A stretch of 64,000 bases of DNA from Rhodospirillales bacterium (lineage in GTDB: Bacteria > Pseudomonadota > Alphaproteobacteria > Acetobacterales > Acetobacteraceae), in contig JAFKLG010000067.1 of assembly GCA_017304945.1 (NCBI GenBank), positions 1 to 64,000 of the forward strand, given 5' to 3'. Below the pieces are notes generated by a model. That model did no database searches and was not told the DNA's origin. It worked only from the letters and a program-made list of their open reading frames with translations. Below, in pieces: positions 16,864 through 25,744 of this stretch; the first letter of the stretch is position 1; the number at the start of each line of letters is the position of its first letter. The position numbers and the translations under genes are program-made.

Positions 16864-19800
16864 ATGACCGCGGCGGCCACGACCATCTCGAGAGAGAACG
16901 TGGCCCCGATGGACGCAGAGCCCGCCCTACGCGCCTGGCATTCAGGATCGGCCGCACCTGCAGACGTGCTGCCGATCCTGCATCGCTCCGCCAGTTCGGC
17001 TGCCGATCACTCCAATCTCGGCGCCGTCCTTCGCGCCGCGGGTGACCTGCCCGCGGCCGAAGCGGCCTATCGACGAGCGATCGAACTCGACCCGCTCTTC
17101 GCCCCCGCGCACCACAACCTCGGCAATCTGCTCGCAGATCTCAATCGCCTGGATGAGGCGGCTGCATCCTACCAGTCTGCGCTGACTGCCAACTCCACCT
17201 ACGCCGAAGCGGCAAATGCACTCGGCGTCGTCCGACAGCGGCAGGGGCGGCTTTCCGACGCGGAATCGGCCTTCAGGAACGCGTCACAGTGCGCAATGCG
17301 ATGGGCCGAACCGCTGGTGAACCTGGGCGTGACGCTCCTCGGATTGGAGCGATATGCTGAAGCAGAACGCCTACTGCGCCAAGCGATCGTCCTCGATCCA
17401 TCCAACGCAGCCGCGCATGGCAATCGCGGCGCGCTGCTGCTGCGCAGCGGATTCCCGATCGCCGCAGAGAGCGCCACGCGCGCTGCCCTCGCCCTTGCAC
17501 CCGACGAGCATCGCTGGCGAAGCAATCTCGCCGGCTCCCTGCAGATGCAGGTCAGGCATGCCGAAGCGGAGCAGGAGTACCGTCGTGCACTCGCCCAGCG
17601 TCCGGACTACGCGTCCGGGCATGGCAACCTGCTGTTCGCCCTCAACTACCGTGAGGACCTGGACGCGCCCACGATCTTCGCCGAGTACCGAAGGTGGAAC
17701 GCTCGCCACGCCGTTAAATGGCTTCCTCGTCACCCAGATACCGGCACCACCACCCCAACACACGACATCACACCCCTCACGTACGGCATTCCCTCCACCA
17801 CTCACGACATCTCCGCCCCAGCTCACGATCTAACCACCCCATCGCACGATGTCGCAGGGCATGACCCCGCGCATCCAACCCCGGTCGCCCCTCCTCCGAC
17901 CATTGGCATGAAGCGGCGGATGCGGGTTGCCTACGTCTCTGCCGACTTCCGGCAGCATGCGGTCGCTCTCTTCGCCGAACCGCTGCTTGCCGCGCATGAT
18001 CGCGCACGCATCGAACTATTCTGTTATGCCGAAATCGCGGTCGAGGACGAAACCACACGCCGTTTTCGCGCCTTGGCGGATCATTGGCGTCCCACTCTCG
18101 GACTGTCCGACGAACAGCTTGCGCGAATGATCCACGAGGACGGGATTGACGTGCTGATCGATCTCGGCGGACACACTGCCGGGAACCGCTTGCTCACCTT
18201 CGCCCGCAAGCCTGCCCCCCTGCAAGTGGAGTACGTGCTCGGGCATGGGTACAGTTCCGGCCTCTCCGCAATGGACCTCTTCTTCGCGGATGAGCGCCTA
18301 GCGCCACAAGGGACCGACGCTCTGTTTTCCGAGCGCGTGGTCCGCCTCTCGAGGATACCGCTCGCGTATCGCGCTCCGCCCGACATGCCAGCGGTCGCGC
18401 AACTTCCGGCCGTCACGAAGGGGCACGTGACGTTCGGGTATTTCGGGCGGCCAGAGCGGATGACCGACGGTGTCGTCGCGACCTGGGCCCGTCTGCTTCA
18501 CGCTGTGCCGAATGCCCGCCTGATGCTGAACAATCGCAACTTCCAGGAGGCCGCGTTTCGCCGCCTCTTCATCGATCGCTTCGCTGCCTGCGGCATTCAT
18601 GCGGACCGCCTGGACCTCGTCTACACGACCCCCCAGCCAAACACCTGGAGCGCCTACGGGCAGGTCGACATCGCGCTCGATCCGTTCCCGCACAACGCCG
18701 GCACGACCACGATCGAGGCGCTTTATCAGGGCGTTCCCGTGGTCACCCTGGCGGACCGCCCGACGGTGGGTCGCTTCGGTGCGAGCATCCTGCACGCGGT
18801 CGGCCTCGAGGATTGGGTGGCGCACACCAGGGACGACTACGTGTCCCGCGCGGGCCGTGCCGCAACGGATCTCGAGGCATTGGCCCGCCTGCGCGCAGAG
18901 CTGCGCGACCGGTTCCTGGCCTCGCCCTTGGCCGACGCCGAAGGTCTTGCCCGAGAGTTGGAGGCCAGCTTCGCCAAATGCCTCGCGGAAATGACCCAGG
19001 CCTCCGCAGAGCCCTCGACCGCGCCGAACTCGGATCAGCCGCGCGCCACCCCACTCGGCCCCCCGCCAGCCCCCGAAAACCCACAAACAACGCTCCGCAC
19101 CCTCTTCGCGCAGGGCGATCACGCCAACGCCGGTCGCCTCGCAGCGGATCTCCTGCGTGCCGACCCGGGTCACGCCCTGGCCGCCCATATCGCCGGCCTG
19201 ATCGCCTATCACGAGAAGCGCTTGCCCGAGGCAGACCGGCTGCTCGCGATTGCACGCGCGCGCGCTCCGATGGATGCCGAAGCTCACGCCAACCACGCGG
19301 CGATCCTGCGTCATCTCGGTCGCCTGCCCGAAGCGGAGGAGGCAGCGCGCACCGCGCTCACACTGGCGCCCAATCGCCCGGAAACGCACAACAATCTCGG
19401 CAATATCCTGCGAGACCGGGGTCGCTATCCCGAGGCGATTGCTGCCTTTCAGGCTGCACTCGCGGCCGCCCCGGGCTTTGCCGACGCCTGGGCCAACCTC
19501 GCTTGGGTTTTCTCGCTCACGGGCCAGGCGCGCGAAAGCGAACGCGCCGCGCGGCAGGCGATCGCGCAGGACCCGACCAACGCCAACGGGCACAACAATC
19601 TCGGTCTTGCTCTGATGCGTCAGAGTCGGTTGGCAGAAGCCGAGGCAGCGCTGCGCCAGGCTCTCGCGCTGCGGCCCGACTTCGTCCTGCCCCACAGCAA
19701 CATCCTGTTCTGCTTGAACTATCGGGAGGACCTCACGCCCGAGGCGCTGTTCACCGAATATCGGGCCTGGGATCAACGCCACGCCGCCCCCCTGCGCCCC

Positions 19801-22800
19801 ACCCATGAGGCGCATCAGCTTGACCGCACCCCCGGTCGCCGCCTTCGCGTCGGATATGTGTCCCCCGACTTTCGCCAACATGCGGTGGCGCTGTTCGCCG
19901 AACCCCTGCTCGCAGCGCATGATCGCACTCAGGTGGAGCTGTTCTGCTATGCCGAGGTGCCGGTTGCCGACGAGACGACCGAACGCTTCCGCATGCTTGC
20001 CGACCATTGGCGATCGACGATCGGCCTGACCGACGCGGAGGTAGCGGACATGATCCGCGCCGACCAGATCGACATCCTCGCCGATCTGGCCGGACACACC
20101 GCCGGCAACCGCCTGCTCGCCTTCGCCCGCAAGCCCGCGCCCATCCAGATCGAATACATGCTGGGGCATGGCTACACGTCCGGCCTGTCCGCCATGGACG
20201 CATTCCTGGCCGACGACGTTCTCGCGCCGCCGGGCGCCGATCGCCTGTTCAGCGAACTCGTCGTCCGTCTGCCCCGGCTTCCGCTCGCCTACCGTCCGCC
20301 CGACGGCATGCCGCCCGTCACTCCCCTTCCCGCCCGCACCACCGGACATGTCACGTTCGGCTATTTCGGCCGCACAGTGCGCCTGACAGACACCGTGATC
20401 GGCACCTGGGCGCGTATCCTCCACGCCGTTCCGGGTTCGCGCCTCGTGCTCAACAGCGCCCCGTTCACCGAATCTGCTGGGCGCGACGCTTGCGCTGCCC
20501 GCTTCCGCGCCTGCGGCATCCCCGCCGACCGGCTCGATTTGATCTGCACCGCGCCCCAACCTGCGACCTGGGCCGCCTACGGGGGAATCGACATCGCACT
20601 CGATCCGTTTCCTCATAACGCCGGCACCACGACGATCGAGGCGCTCCACCAGGGCGTGCCGGTGGTCAGCCTGGCCGGGCGACCGACCGTCGGCCGGTTC
20701 GGTGCGGCGATTCTGGGGGCCGTCGGGCTGCAGGACTGGGTCACCAGCGACCCGGACGCCTATGTCGCCCGCGCAGTGGCGGCAGCCGCCGATCTCGACG
20801 CCCTGGCCGCCTTGCGCGCCTCCCTCCGCAACCGGTTCGCCCAGGGCCCACTCGGCGATGCAGCCGGTCTCGCCCGCGCCGTCGAGGCGGTGTATCGCAG
20901 CTTGTGGGAGGAATGGCGCTCAGGCCGAGGCGCCTCCGCGCGGCTGCACGCCCTGTTCTCCACCGGCCAGATGGACGCGCTGCGTCACGAAGCCGACCGT
21001 GTGCTCGCAAGCGATCCGACGCACCCAGACGCGTTGCACCTCCTCGCCATGCTCGAACTGCGTGGCAACGACTGCCCACGCGCGCTCGGCCTGCTCGACC
21101 AGGCCCGCCCCACCCCCGACATCCTCACCGATCGCGGCGTCATCCTTCGCATGCTCGGGCGTTTGGACGCGGCGGAGGCAAGCTATCGCGCAGCCCTCGA
21201 TCTCGCCCCCGGCCATGTCCATGCCTGGGGAAATCTCGGCAACCTCCTCCTCGATGGACGCCGGCTATCGGAAGCGGAGGCCGCATTCGACGCGGCGCTC
21301 ACCGCCGCCCCCGATCAGCCCTGGCTGCTGCGCGGGCGGGCGCTCGTCGCCCTGGCGCGAGAGGCGCCGGCCGAGGCGGAACCCCTGCTCCGCCGCGCGT
21401 TGCGCCACGCCCCCGAGGACCCCGACCTGCACGAGACGCTCGCCGCACTGTTAGGGCAGAACGGCCGCACGCTCGAGGCCGAAACCCACCACCGTGCGGC
21501 CCTGCCGCGCATCCGCGATCGACACCGCTGCCTGAGCAATCTCGCCGTCCTGCTCCAGGCCCAGGGCCGGCACGCCGAAGCCGAATCCTGCTTCCAGGAG
21601 GCGCTGGCCGTGCGCCCCGATTATGCCCCCGCCCACAGCAACCTGCTCTTCTCACTGAATTACCGAGACGATCTTCCGGCGGAGGCGATCACCGCCGCCT
21701 TCCGCACCTGGGATGCACGCCACGCCGCGCCTCTCACGGCCGCCGCCGCCCCCCACGACCACATCCCGGCGCCACACGGCCGTCGGCTTCGGATCGGCTA
21801 CGTCTCCCCCGACTTCCGCCATCATGCCGTGGCGCTGTTCGCGGAACCGATGCTCGCGGCCCATGATCCCAAGGAGGTGGAGCTTTTCTGCTATGCCGAG
21901 GTCCCGGTCGAGGACGAGGTGACCGCCCGCTTCCGCGCCCGCGCGGACCACTGGCGGTCCACGGTCGGCCTCGACGATCAGGCCGTGGCGGACCAGATCC
22001 GCGCCGATCGGATCGACGTGCTGGTGGACCTCGCCGGGCACACCGCGGGAAGCCGGCTTCTGGTCTTCGCCCGCAAGCCCGCGCCGGTCCAGGTCGCCTA
22101 CATCCTCGGCCATGGCAGCACCTCCGGCCTCGTCGCGATGGACGCCTTCATCGCCGATGCGACGCTCGTTCCGCCTGCTGCCGACGCGCTGTTCAGCGAG
22201 CGGGTGGTCCGGCTGCCGCGCATCCCGATCGCCTATCGCCCGCCGGCCGACATGCCCGCGCCGACATCGCTCCCCGCCCGCACGACGGGCCACGTCACCT
22301 TCGGCTATTTCGGTCGGCCCGAACGGCTGAGCCCACGTGTCATCGCGACCTGGGCCCGTATCCTGCGCGTGCTCCCGTCGGCGCGACTGGTGCTCAACAG
22401 CCGTCCCTTTTTCGAGCCCGCCTTCCGCGACCTCTATCGAACGCGGTTCGCGGAGGAGGGCATCGGGCCCGACCGCCTCGACCTCACTTACACACACCCG
22501 CAACCACGCACGTGGGAGGCCTACGGGCGCATCGATATCGGGCTCGACCCGTTCCCGCACAACGCCGGCACGACCACGATCGAAGCGCTGTGGCAGGGCG
22601 TTCCGGTTCTGACACTCGCCGACCGCCCTCCGGTCGGACGCTTCGGAGCGAGCATCCTGCGATCCGTCGGGCTCGATGACTGGATCGCCCCCGATCTCGA
22701 TGCCTATGTGGCGCGAGCGGTCGCAGCGGCGACCCAGCTCGACGCGCTCTCGGATCTACGCGCCGCCCTGCGTGCGCGCGTACAGGCGTCGGCCTTGTGT

Positions 22801-22896
22801 GATGCGGACGATCTGGCCCGTTGCCTGGAGCGGACGTATCGCGAGCTGATCGAAGCTTGGCACGCCCATCGCGCTGTCCCGATCGCGGCGGAGTAG
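16864..22896 (+). CDS. Triple TPR-GT41 (OGT/SPINDLY-like) glycosyltransferase, 2010 aa
   Basis: Three consecutive modules each contain TPR repeats followed by a complete GT41 catalytic region. The catalytic regions start near residues 352, 993 and 1641. All three keep the candidate catalytic His in DF(R)QH/HHAVALF (H365, H1006, H1654), (G/A)GHTAG(N/S)RLL, LGHG(Y/S)(S/T)SGL, FGYFGR, and the nucleotide-sugar motif DPFPHNAGTTTIEAL. The modules are closely similar and spaced 641 and 648 residues apart, so they arose by intragenic duplication. Family members transfer GlcNAc, fucose or hexose to proteins in the cytoplasm. Module 1 carries a low-complexity insert before its catalytic region. The ATG follows GAGGATCGAGGAT. 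The gene starts 17 nt after the giant repeat-protein gene, and a transferase gene follows after 4 nt. The giant protein is the obvious candidate acceptor, by inference. Donor specificity is unknown. Confidence 0.9.
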   Translation: MTAAATTISRENVAPMDAEPALRAWHSGSAAPADVLPILHRSASSAADHSNLGAVLRAAGDLPAAEAAYRRAIELDPLFAPAHHNLGNLLADLNRLDEAAASYQSALTANSTYAEAANALGVVRQRQGRLSDAESAFRNASQCAMRWAEPLVNLGVTLLGLERYAEAERLLRQAIVLDPSNAAAHGNRGALLLRSGFPIAAESATRAALALAPDEHRWRSNLAGSLQMQVRHAEAEQEYRRALAQRPDYASGHGNLLFALNYREDLDAPTIFAEYRRWNARHAVKWLPRHPDTGTTTPTHDITPLTYGIPSTTHDISAPAHDLTTPSHDVAGHDPAHPTPVAPPPTIGMKRRMRVAYVSADFRQHAVALFAEPLLAAHDRARIELFCYAEIAVEDETTRRFRALADHWRPTLGLSDEQLARMIHEDGIDVLIDLGGHTAGNRLLTFARKPAPLQVEYVLGHGYSSGLSAMDLFFADERLAPQGTDALFSERVVRLSRIPLAYRAPPDMPAVAQLPAVTKGHVTFGYFGRPERMTDGVVATWARLLHAVPNARLMLNNRNFQEAAFRRLFIDRFAACGIHADRLDLVYTTPQPNTWSAYGQVDIALDPFPHNAGTTTIEALYQGVPVVTLADRPTVGRFGASILHAVGLEDWVAHTRDDYVSRAGRAATDLEALARLRAELRDRFLASPLADAEGLARELEASFAKCLAEMTQASAEPSTAPNSDQPRATPLGPPPAPENPQTTLRTLFAQGDHANAGRLAADLLRADPGHALAAHIAGLIAYHEKRLPEADRLLAIARARAPMDAEAHANHAAILRHLGRLPEAEEAARTALTLAPNRPETHNNLGNILRDRGRYPEAIAAFQAALAAAPGFADAWANLAWVFSLTGQARESERAARQAIAQDPTNANGHNNLGLALMRQSRLAEAEAALRQALALRPDFVLPHSNILFCLNYREDLTPEALFTEYRAWDQRHAAPLRPTHEAHQLDRTPGRRLRVGYVSPDFRQHAVALFAEPLLAAHDRTQVELFCYAEVPVADETTERFRMLADHWRSTIGLTDAEVADMIRADQIDILADLAGHTAGNRLLAFARKPAPIQIEYMLGHGYTSGLSAMDAFLADDVLAPPGADRLFSELVVRLPRLPLAYRPPDGMPPVTPLPARTTGHVTFGYFGRTVRLTDTVIGTWARILHAVPGSRLVLNSAPFTESAGRDACAARFRACGIPADRLDLICTAPQPATWAAYGGIDIALDPFPHNAGTTTIEALHQGVPVVSLAGRPTVGRFGAAILGAVGLQDWVTSDPDAYVARAVAAAADLDALAALRASLRNRFAQGPLGDAAGLARAVEAVYRSLWEEWRSGRGASARLHALFSTGQMDALRHEADRVLASDPTHPDALHLLAMLELRGNDCPRALGLLDQARPTPDILTDRGVILRMLGRLDAAEASYRAALDLAPGHVHAWGNLGNLLLDGRRLSEAEAAFDAALTAAPDQPWLLRGRALVALAREAPAEAEPLLRRALRHAPEDPDLHETLAALLGQNGRTLEAETHHRAALPRIRDRHRCLSNLAVLLQAQGRHAEAESCFQEALAVRPDYAPAHSNLLFSLNYRDDLPAEAITAAFRTWDARHAAPLTAAAAPHDHIPAPHGRRLRIGYVSPDFRHHAVALFAEPMLAAHDPKEVELFCYAEVPVEDEVTARFRARADHWRSTVGLDDQAVADQIRADRIDVLVDLAGHTAGSRLLVFARKPAPVQVAYILGHGSTSGLVAMDAFIADATLVPPAADALFSERVVRLPRIPIAYRPPADMPAPTSLPARTTGHVTFGYFGRPERLSPRVIATWARILRVLPSARLVLNSRPFFEPAFRDLYRTRFAEEGIGPDRLDLTYTHPQPRTWEAYGRIDIGLDPFPHNAGTTTIEALWQGVPVLTLADRPPVGRFGASILRSVGLDDWIAPDLDAYVARAVAAATQLDALSDLRAALRARVQASALCDADDLARCLERTYRELIEAWHAHRAVPIAAE
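17745..17880 (+). repeat. In-frame low-complexity insert in glycosyltransferase module 1
   Basis: This stretch encodes a Thr/Pro/His-rich run with repeated HD pairs (THDI, THDI, AHDL, SHDV, GHDP). It is more AT-rich than its surroundings. Modules 2 and 3 have only short linkers at the equivalent point between the TPRs and the catalytic region, so it is an insertion in module 1 that keeps the frame. Confidence 0.7.
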
Positions 22897-22900
22897 CGGC

Positions 22901-23395
22901 ATGATCGTCGCCGCCAGCACCGCACGCATCTCCCCGCTCGCCGACATCGAGGACTCCGCGCGCGGTACCCGCATCGAGATCGGGGCGGAGGTGGTCATCG
23001 ACTCGTTCGTGAAGATCAAGCCGGCGGGCGGGTCCGGCGATGTCGTGATCGGCGCCGGATCGGTGATCAACGCCGGGTGTGTGCTCTACACCGGGAACGG
23101 CATTCGCATCGGACGCAATGTGCTGATCGCCGCCAACTGCACGCTCGCGCCGACGAACCACGCCTTTGCCGATCCCGACCGCCCGATCCGCACGCAAGGG
23201 TTCCAACCAAGCCGCGGAGGGATCGAGATTGGCGACGACGTGTGGATCGGCGCGAATTGCGTGCTGCTGGACGGGGCGCGCATCGGGTCGGGCGCGGTGA
23301 TCGGTGCGGGCTCGCTGGTCCGAGGGACCCTGCCGCCCTTCTGCCGCGCCTGGGGGCAGCCAGCCGAACCGCGCGACTGGCGTAAGGCGCCGTGA
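22901..23395 (+). CDS. Left-handed beta-helix (hexapeptide) acyltransferase
   Basis: The 164-residue protein consists of hexapeptide turns ([LIV]-G-x4 pattern), for example VVIGAGSVI, IRIGRNVLIAANC, IEIGDDVWIGANC and ARIGSGAVIGAGS. A catalytic-His type loop is present at LAPTNHAF. It resembles the maltose O-acetyltransferase/WcaF group, which acetylates sugars using acetyl-CoA. In this operon it probably O- or N-acetylates the sugar product or a glycan. It begins 4 nt after the glycosyltransferase stop, and its own stop overlaps the next start (TGATG), indicating translational coupling. The acceptor cannot be inferred from sequence. Confidence 0.85.
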   Translation: MIVAASTARISPLADIEDSARGTRIEIGAEVVIDSFVKIKPAGGSGDVVIGAGSVINAGCVLYTGNGIRIGRNVLIAANCTLAPTNHAFADPDRPIRTQGFQPSRGGIEIGDDVWIGANCVLLDGARIGSGAVIGAGSLVRGTLPPFCRAWGQPAEPRDWRKAP

Positions 23396-24237
23396 TGCGG
23401 TTCACGATCCTGGGCGCCGCCGGCACCATCGGCAGCGCGCTGGCCGAGGCGCTGGAGGTGGAGGGACACGCCGTGACCCGCGTCACGCGTGACACGCTCC
23501 GCTCGACCCTCGCGGCAGGAGAGCCAGCCGGGCACGTGATCAACTGTATCGGGATGACCGGCGACTTCCGCACGCGGCCGCATGCAACGGCCGAGGCGCA
23601 TGTGACGATCACCGCCGCCTGCCTCACCGCGCTGCGGTTCGACTCCTTCCTCTTTCTCTCCTCGACCCGCCTCTACGGGCGCGCAGCAGCGACTGCGGAA
23701 GCCACACCCATCCCATGCGCCAGTGGCGATCCCTCCGATCTCTATACGCTCACGAAGCTGACCGGTGAGGCGCTGTGCCTCGTCGATCCACGCCCTTGCG
23801 TGCGCGTGGTTCGGCTTTCCAACGTGTATGGCGGCCTCGCGCCCGACACGTTCCTCGGCGCGGTCCTGGCGGAGGGGTGCAAAGGCGCCGCGGTGCAGAT
23901 CCGCCAGGCCGCCGACTCCGAGAAGGACTATGTCAGCCTGGCGGACGTCGTCGCCCTGCTGCCGCGGATCGCGGGCGACGGGCGGCACCGGCTGTACAAC
24001 GTCGCGACCGGGCGCAACGTGCGGCACGATGCGATTGCCGCGGTCCTGCGCGCCCAGGGCTGGTCGGTCGGATTTGCCCCGAACGCCGCGACGCATCGCT
24101 TCCCGCTGATCGACACCACGCGCCTGCAAGGCGAATTTGCCCCGTCGTTAAGAGGTCTTTTAGACGACCTCCCTACCCTCGTGGCATCAGGACAGGAGGT
24201 CCGATGCTCACCATCGATGAGGCCGGTGGCCGTGTGA
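23395..24237 (+). CDS. NAD(P)-dependent sugar epimerase/reductase (extended SDR)
   Basis: The 280-residue protein has the nucleotide-binding motif GAAGTIG at residues 7-13, a catalytic YTLTK (YxxxK) following SSTRLYG, and RLSNVYGG, all typical of extended SDRs acting on nucleotide sugars. In context it could reduce the 4-keto group left by RfbG, or act as an epimerase. The ATG shares one base with the preceding stop. Its 3-prime end overlaps the next gene by 34 nt. The acidic residue pattern that would decide NAD versus NADP is not clear. Confidence 0.8.
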   Translation: MRFTILGAAGTIGSALAEALEVEGHAVTRVTRDTLRSTLAAGEPAGHVINCIGMTGDFRTRPHATAEAHVTITAACLTALRFDSFLFLSSTRLYGRAAATAEATPIPCASGDPSDLYTLTKLTGEALCLVDPRPCVRVVRLSNVYGGLAPDTFLGAVLAEGCKGAAVQIRQAADSEKDYVSLADVVALLPRIAGDGRHRLYNVATGRNVRHDAIAAVLRAQGWSVGFAPNAATHRFPLIDTTRLQGEFAPSLRGLLDDLPTLVASGQEVRCSPSMRPVAV

Positions 24238-24971
24238 TCCTCCAGCGGCCGGACGGCACGCGCGCCACGTACGCACTCGACACCCATGAGGCGTTCGAAG
24301 CTATCTCCGCCGCCTGGCTGCGCTGTGGCTGGGACACGAAATACGTCTACAGCTTCACCTGGATGGGCCGTCCCATCATCCAGTTGCCCGAGGACATGAT
24401 CCGCATCCAGGAGGTGATCTGGCGCCTCCGCCCGGACGTGATCATCGAGACCGGCGTCGCGCATGGCGGCTCGCTCGTCTTCTACGCGAGCCTTTGTGCG
24501 GCGATGGGACGCGGCCGCGTCATCGGCGTCGATGTCGAGATTCGTCCGCCCAACCGCGCGGCGATCGAGGCGCATCCGCTCGCACCGCACATCATGCTGA
24601 TCGAGGGCAGTTCCACCGACCCACGCACCATCGCGACCGTCGAAGCGGCCGTGGCGGCGGATGAAACCACGCTCGTCATCCTCGACAGCAATCACAGTCG
24701 CGATCACGTCGCCGCCGAACTCGATGCCTACGCGCCGCTCGTGTCCCCGAACTCCTACATCGTCGCCTGCGACGGGATCATGGCGCAGGTCGTCGGCGCG
24801 CCGCGCACGCAGCCCGACTGGAGCTGGAACAATCCGATCACCGCCGTCGAGGCCTTCCTGCAGCGCAATCCCGAATTCGTCCTCGAGGAACCCGACTTCG
24901 CCTTCAACGAGGGCCAGGTACGCAACCGCGTCACCTACTGGCCGAAATGCTTCCTGCGGCGTCGGCCATGA
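24204..24971 (+). CDS. CmcI/cephalosporin-hydroxylase-family methyltransferase
   Basis: The 255-residue protein matches the CmcI family, class I SAM-dependent enzymes often found in surface-sugar clusters as O-methyltransferases despite the hydroxylase name. Key stretches are MGRPIIQLPEDMIRIQEVIW, the SAM-binding ETGVAHGGSLVFYAS, VIGVDVEIR, VILDSNHS (metal-binding type) and YIVACDG. The ATG has an AGGAGG site 4 nt upstream. It starts inside the preceding SDR gene and its stop overlaps the rfbF start (ATGA). It probably O-methylates a deoxysugar or glycan. Hydroxylase activity should not be assumed. Confidence 0.8.
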   Translation: MLTIDEAGGRVILQRPDGTRATYALDTHEAFEAISAAWLRCGWDTKYVYSFTWMGRPIIQLPEDMIRIQEVIWRLRPDVIIETGVAHGGSLVFYASLCAAMGRGRVIGVDVEIRPPNRAAIEAHPLAPHIMLIEGSSTDPRTIATVEAAVAADETTLVILDSNHSRDHVAAELDAYAPLVSPNSYIVACDGIMAQVVGAPRTQPDWSWNNPITAVEAFLQRNPEFVLEEPDFAFNEGQVRNRVTYWPKCFLRRRP

Positions 24972-25744
24972 AAGCGGTCATCCTCGCCGGCGGCCTCGGT
25001 ACGCGCATCGCCGAGGAATCGCATCTCCGCCCGAAGCCGATGATCGAGATCGGCGGCAGGCCGATCCTCTGGCACATCATGAACACCTACACCGTCCATG
25101 GTGTGACGGAGTTCGTGATCTGCCTCGGCTATCGCGGCCACATGATCAAGGAATACTTCGCCAACTACATGCTGCATGCGTCGGACGTCACCGTGGACGC
25201 GCGCAGCGGTGAGGTCACCTACCACCGCAACTACGCCGAACCCTGGCGCATCACGCTCGTCGACACCGGCCTCTCCACCATGACCGGCGGCCGCCTCAAG
25301 CGCGTCAGCCGCTATCTCGATCCGGACGAATGCTTCTGCATGACGTACGGGGACGGGGTCGCGGATATCGACATCTCCGCCCTGATCGCGTTCCACCGCC
25401 GCCATGGCCGCCTCGCCACCGTCACCGCGGTCACCCCGCCCGGGCGGTACGGCGCGCTGCTGATGGAGCAGGAGCGTGTGGTCGCCTTCACCGAGAAGCC
25501 GCCCGGCGACAACGGTCTGATCAATGGCGGGTATTTCGTGCTGCACCCGGCCGTGCTGGACCGGATCGAAGACGACGATACGCCGTGGGAGACGAGTCCG
25601 CTCGAAAGCCTCGCGCGCGACGGCGAACTCCGCGCGTTCCATCATCGCGGCTTCTGGCAGGCGATGGACACGCTACGGGATCGCCAGGCGCTCGAAGCGC
25701 TCTGGTCTTCCGGCCAGGCGCCGTGGAAGGTGTGGCACGGGTGA
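24968..25744 (+). CDS. rfbF: Glucose-1-phosphate cytidylyltransferase
   Basis: The 258-residue nucleotidyltransferase starts with MKAVILAGGLGTRIAEES and continues with RPKPMIEIGGRPILWHIM, the RfbF signature. Further family residues are GYRGHMIKEYFANY, MTYGDGVADIDI and GLINGGYFV. It makes CDP-glucose from CTP and glucose-1-phosphate, the first committed step of CDP-deoxysugar synthesis. Length is typical. The start overlaps the previous stop (ATGA), and its own stop overlaps the GTG start of rfbG (GTGA). Confidence 0.94.
   Translation: MKAVILAGGLGTRIAEESHLRPKPMIEIGGRPILWHIMNTYTVHGVTEFVICLGYRGHMIKEYFANYMLHASDVTVDARSGEVTYHRNYAEPWRITLVDTGLSTMTGGRLKRVSRYLDPDECFCMTYGDGVADIDISALIAFHRRHGRLATVTAVTPPGRYGALLMEQERVVAFTEKPPGDNGLINGGYFVLHPAVLDRIEDDDTPWETSPLESLARDGELRAFHHRGFWQAMDTLRDRQALEALWSSGQAPWKVWHG

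Noticed and set aside
18298..20649. 783-codon antisense frame over the triple glycosyltransferase
   Set aside because: Its Arg/Gly/Glu-rich product has no recognisable domain, and the plus strand carries intact TPR and GT41 motifs throughout.
24204..24971. Beta-lactam biosynthesis from the cephalosporin-hydroxylase family name
   Set aside because: No other beta-lactam gene is present; in sugar operons this family fits O-methylation better.
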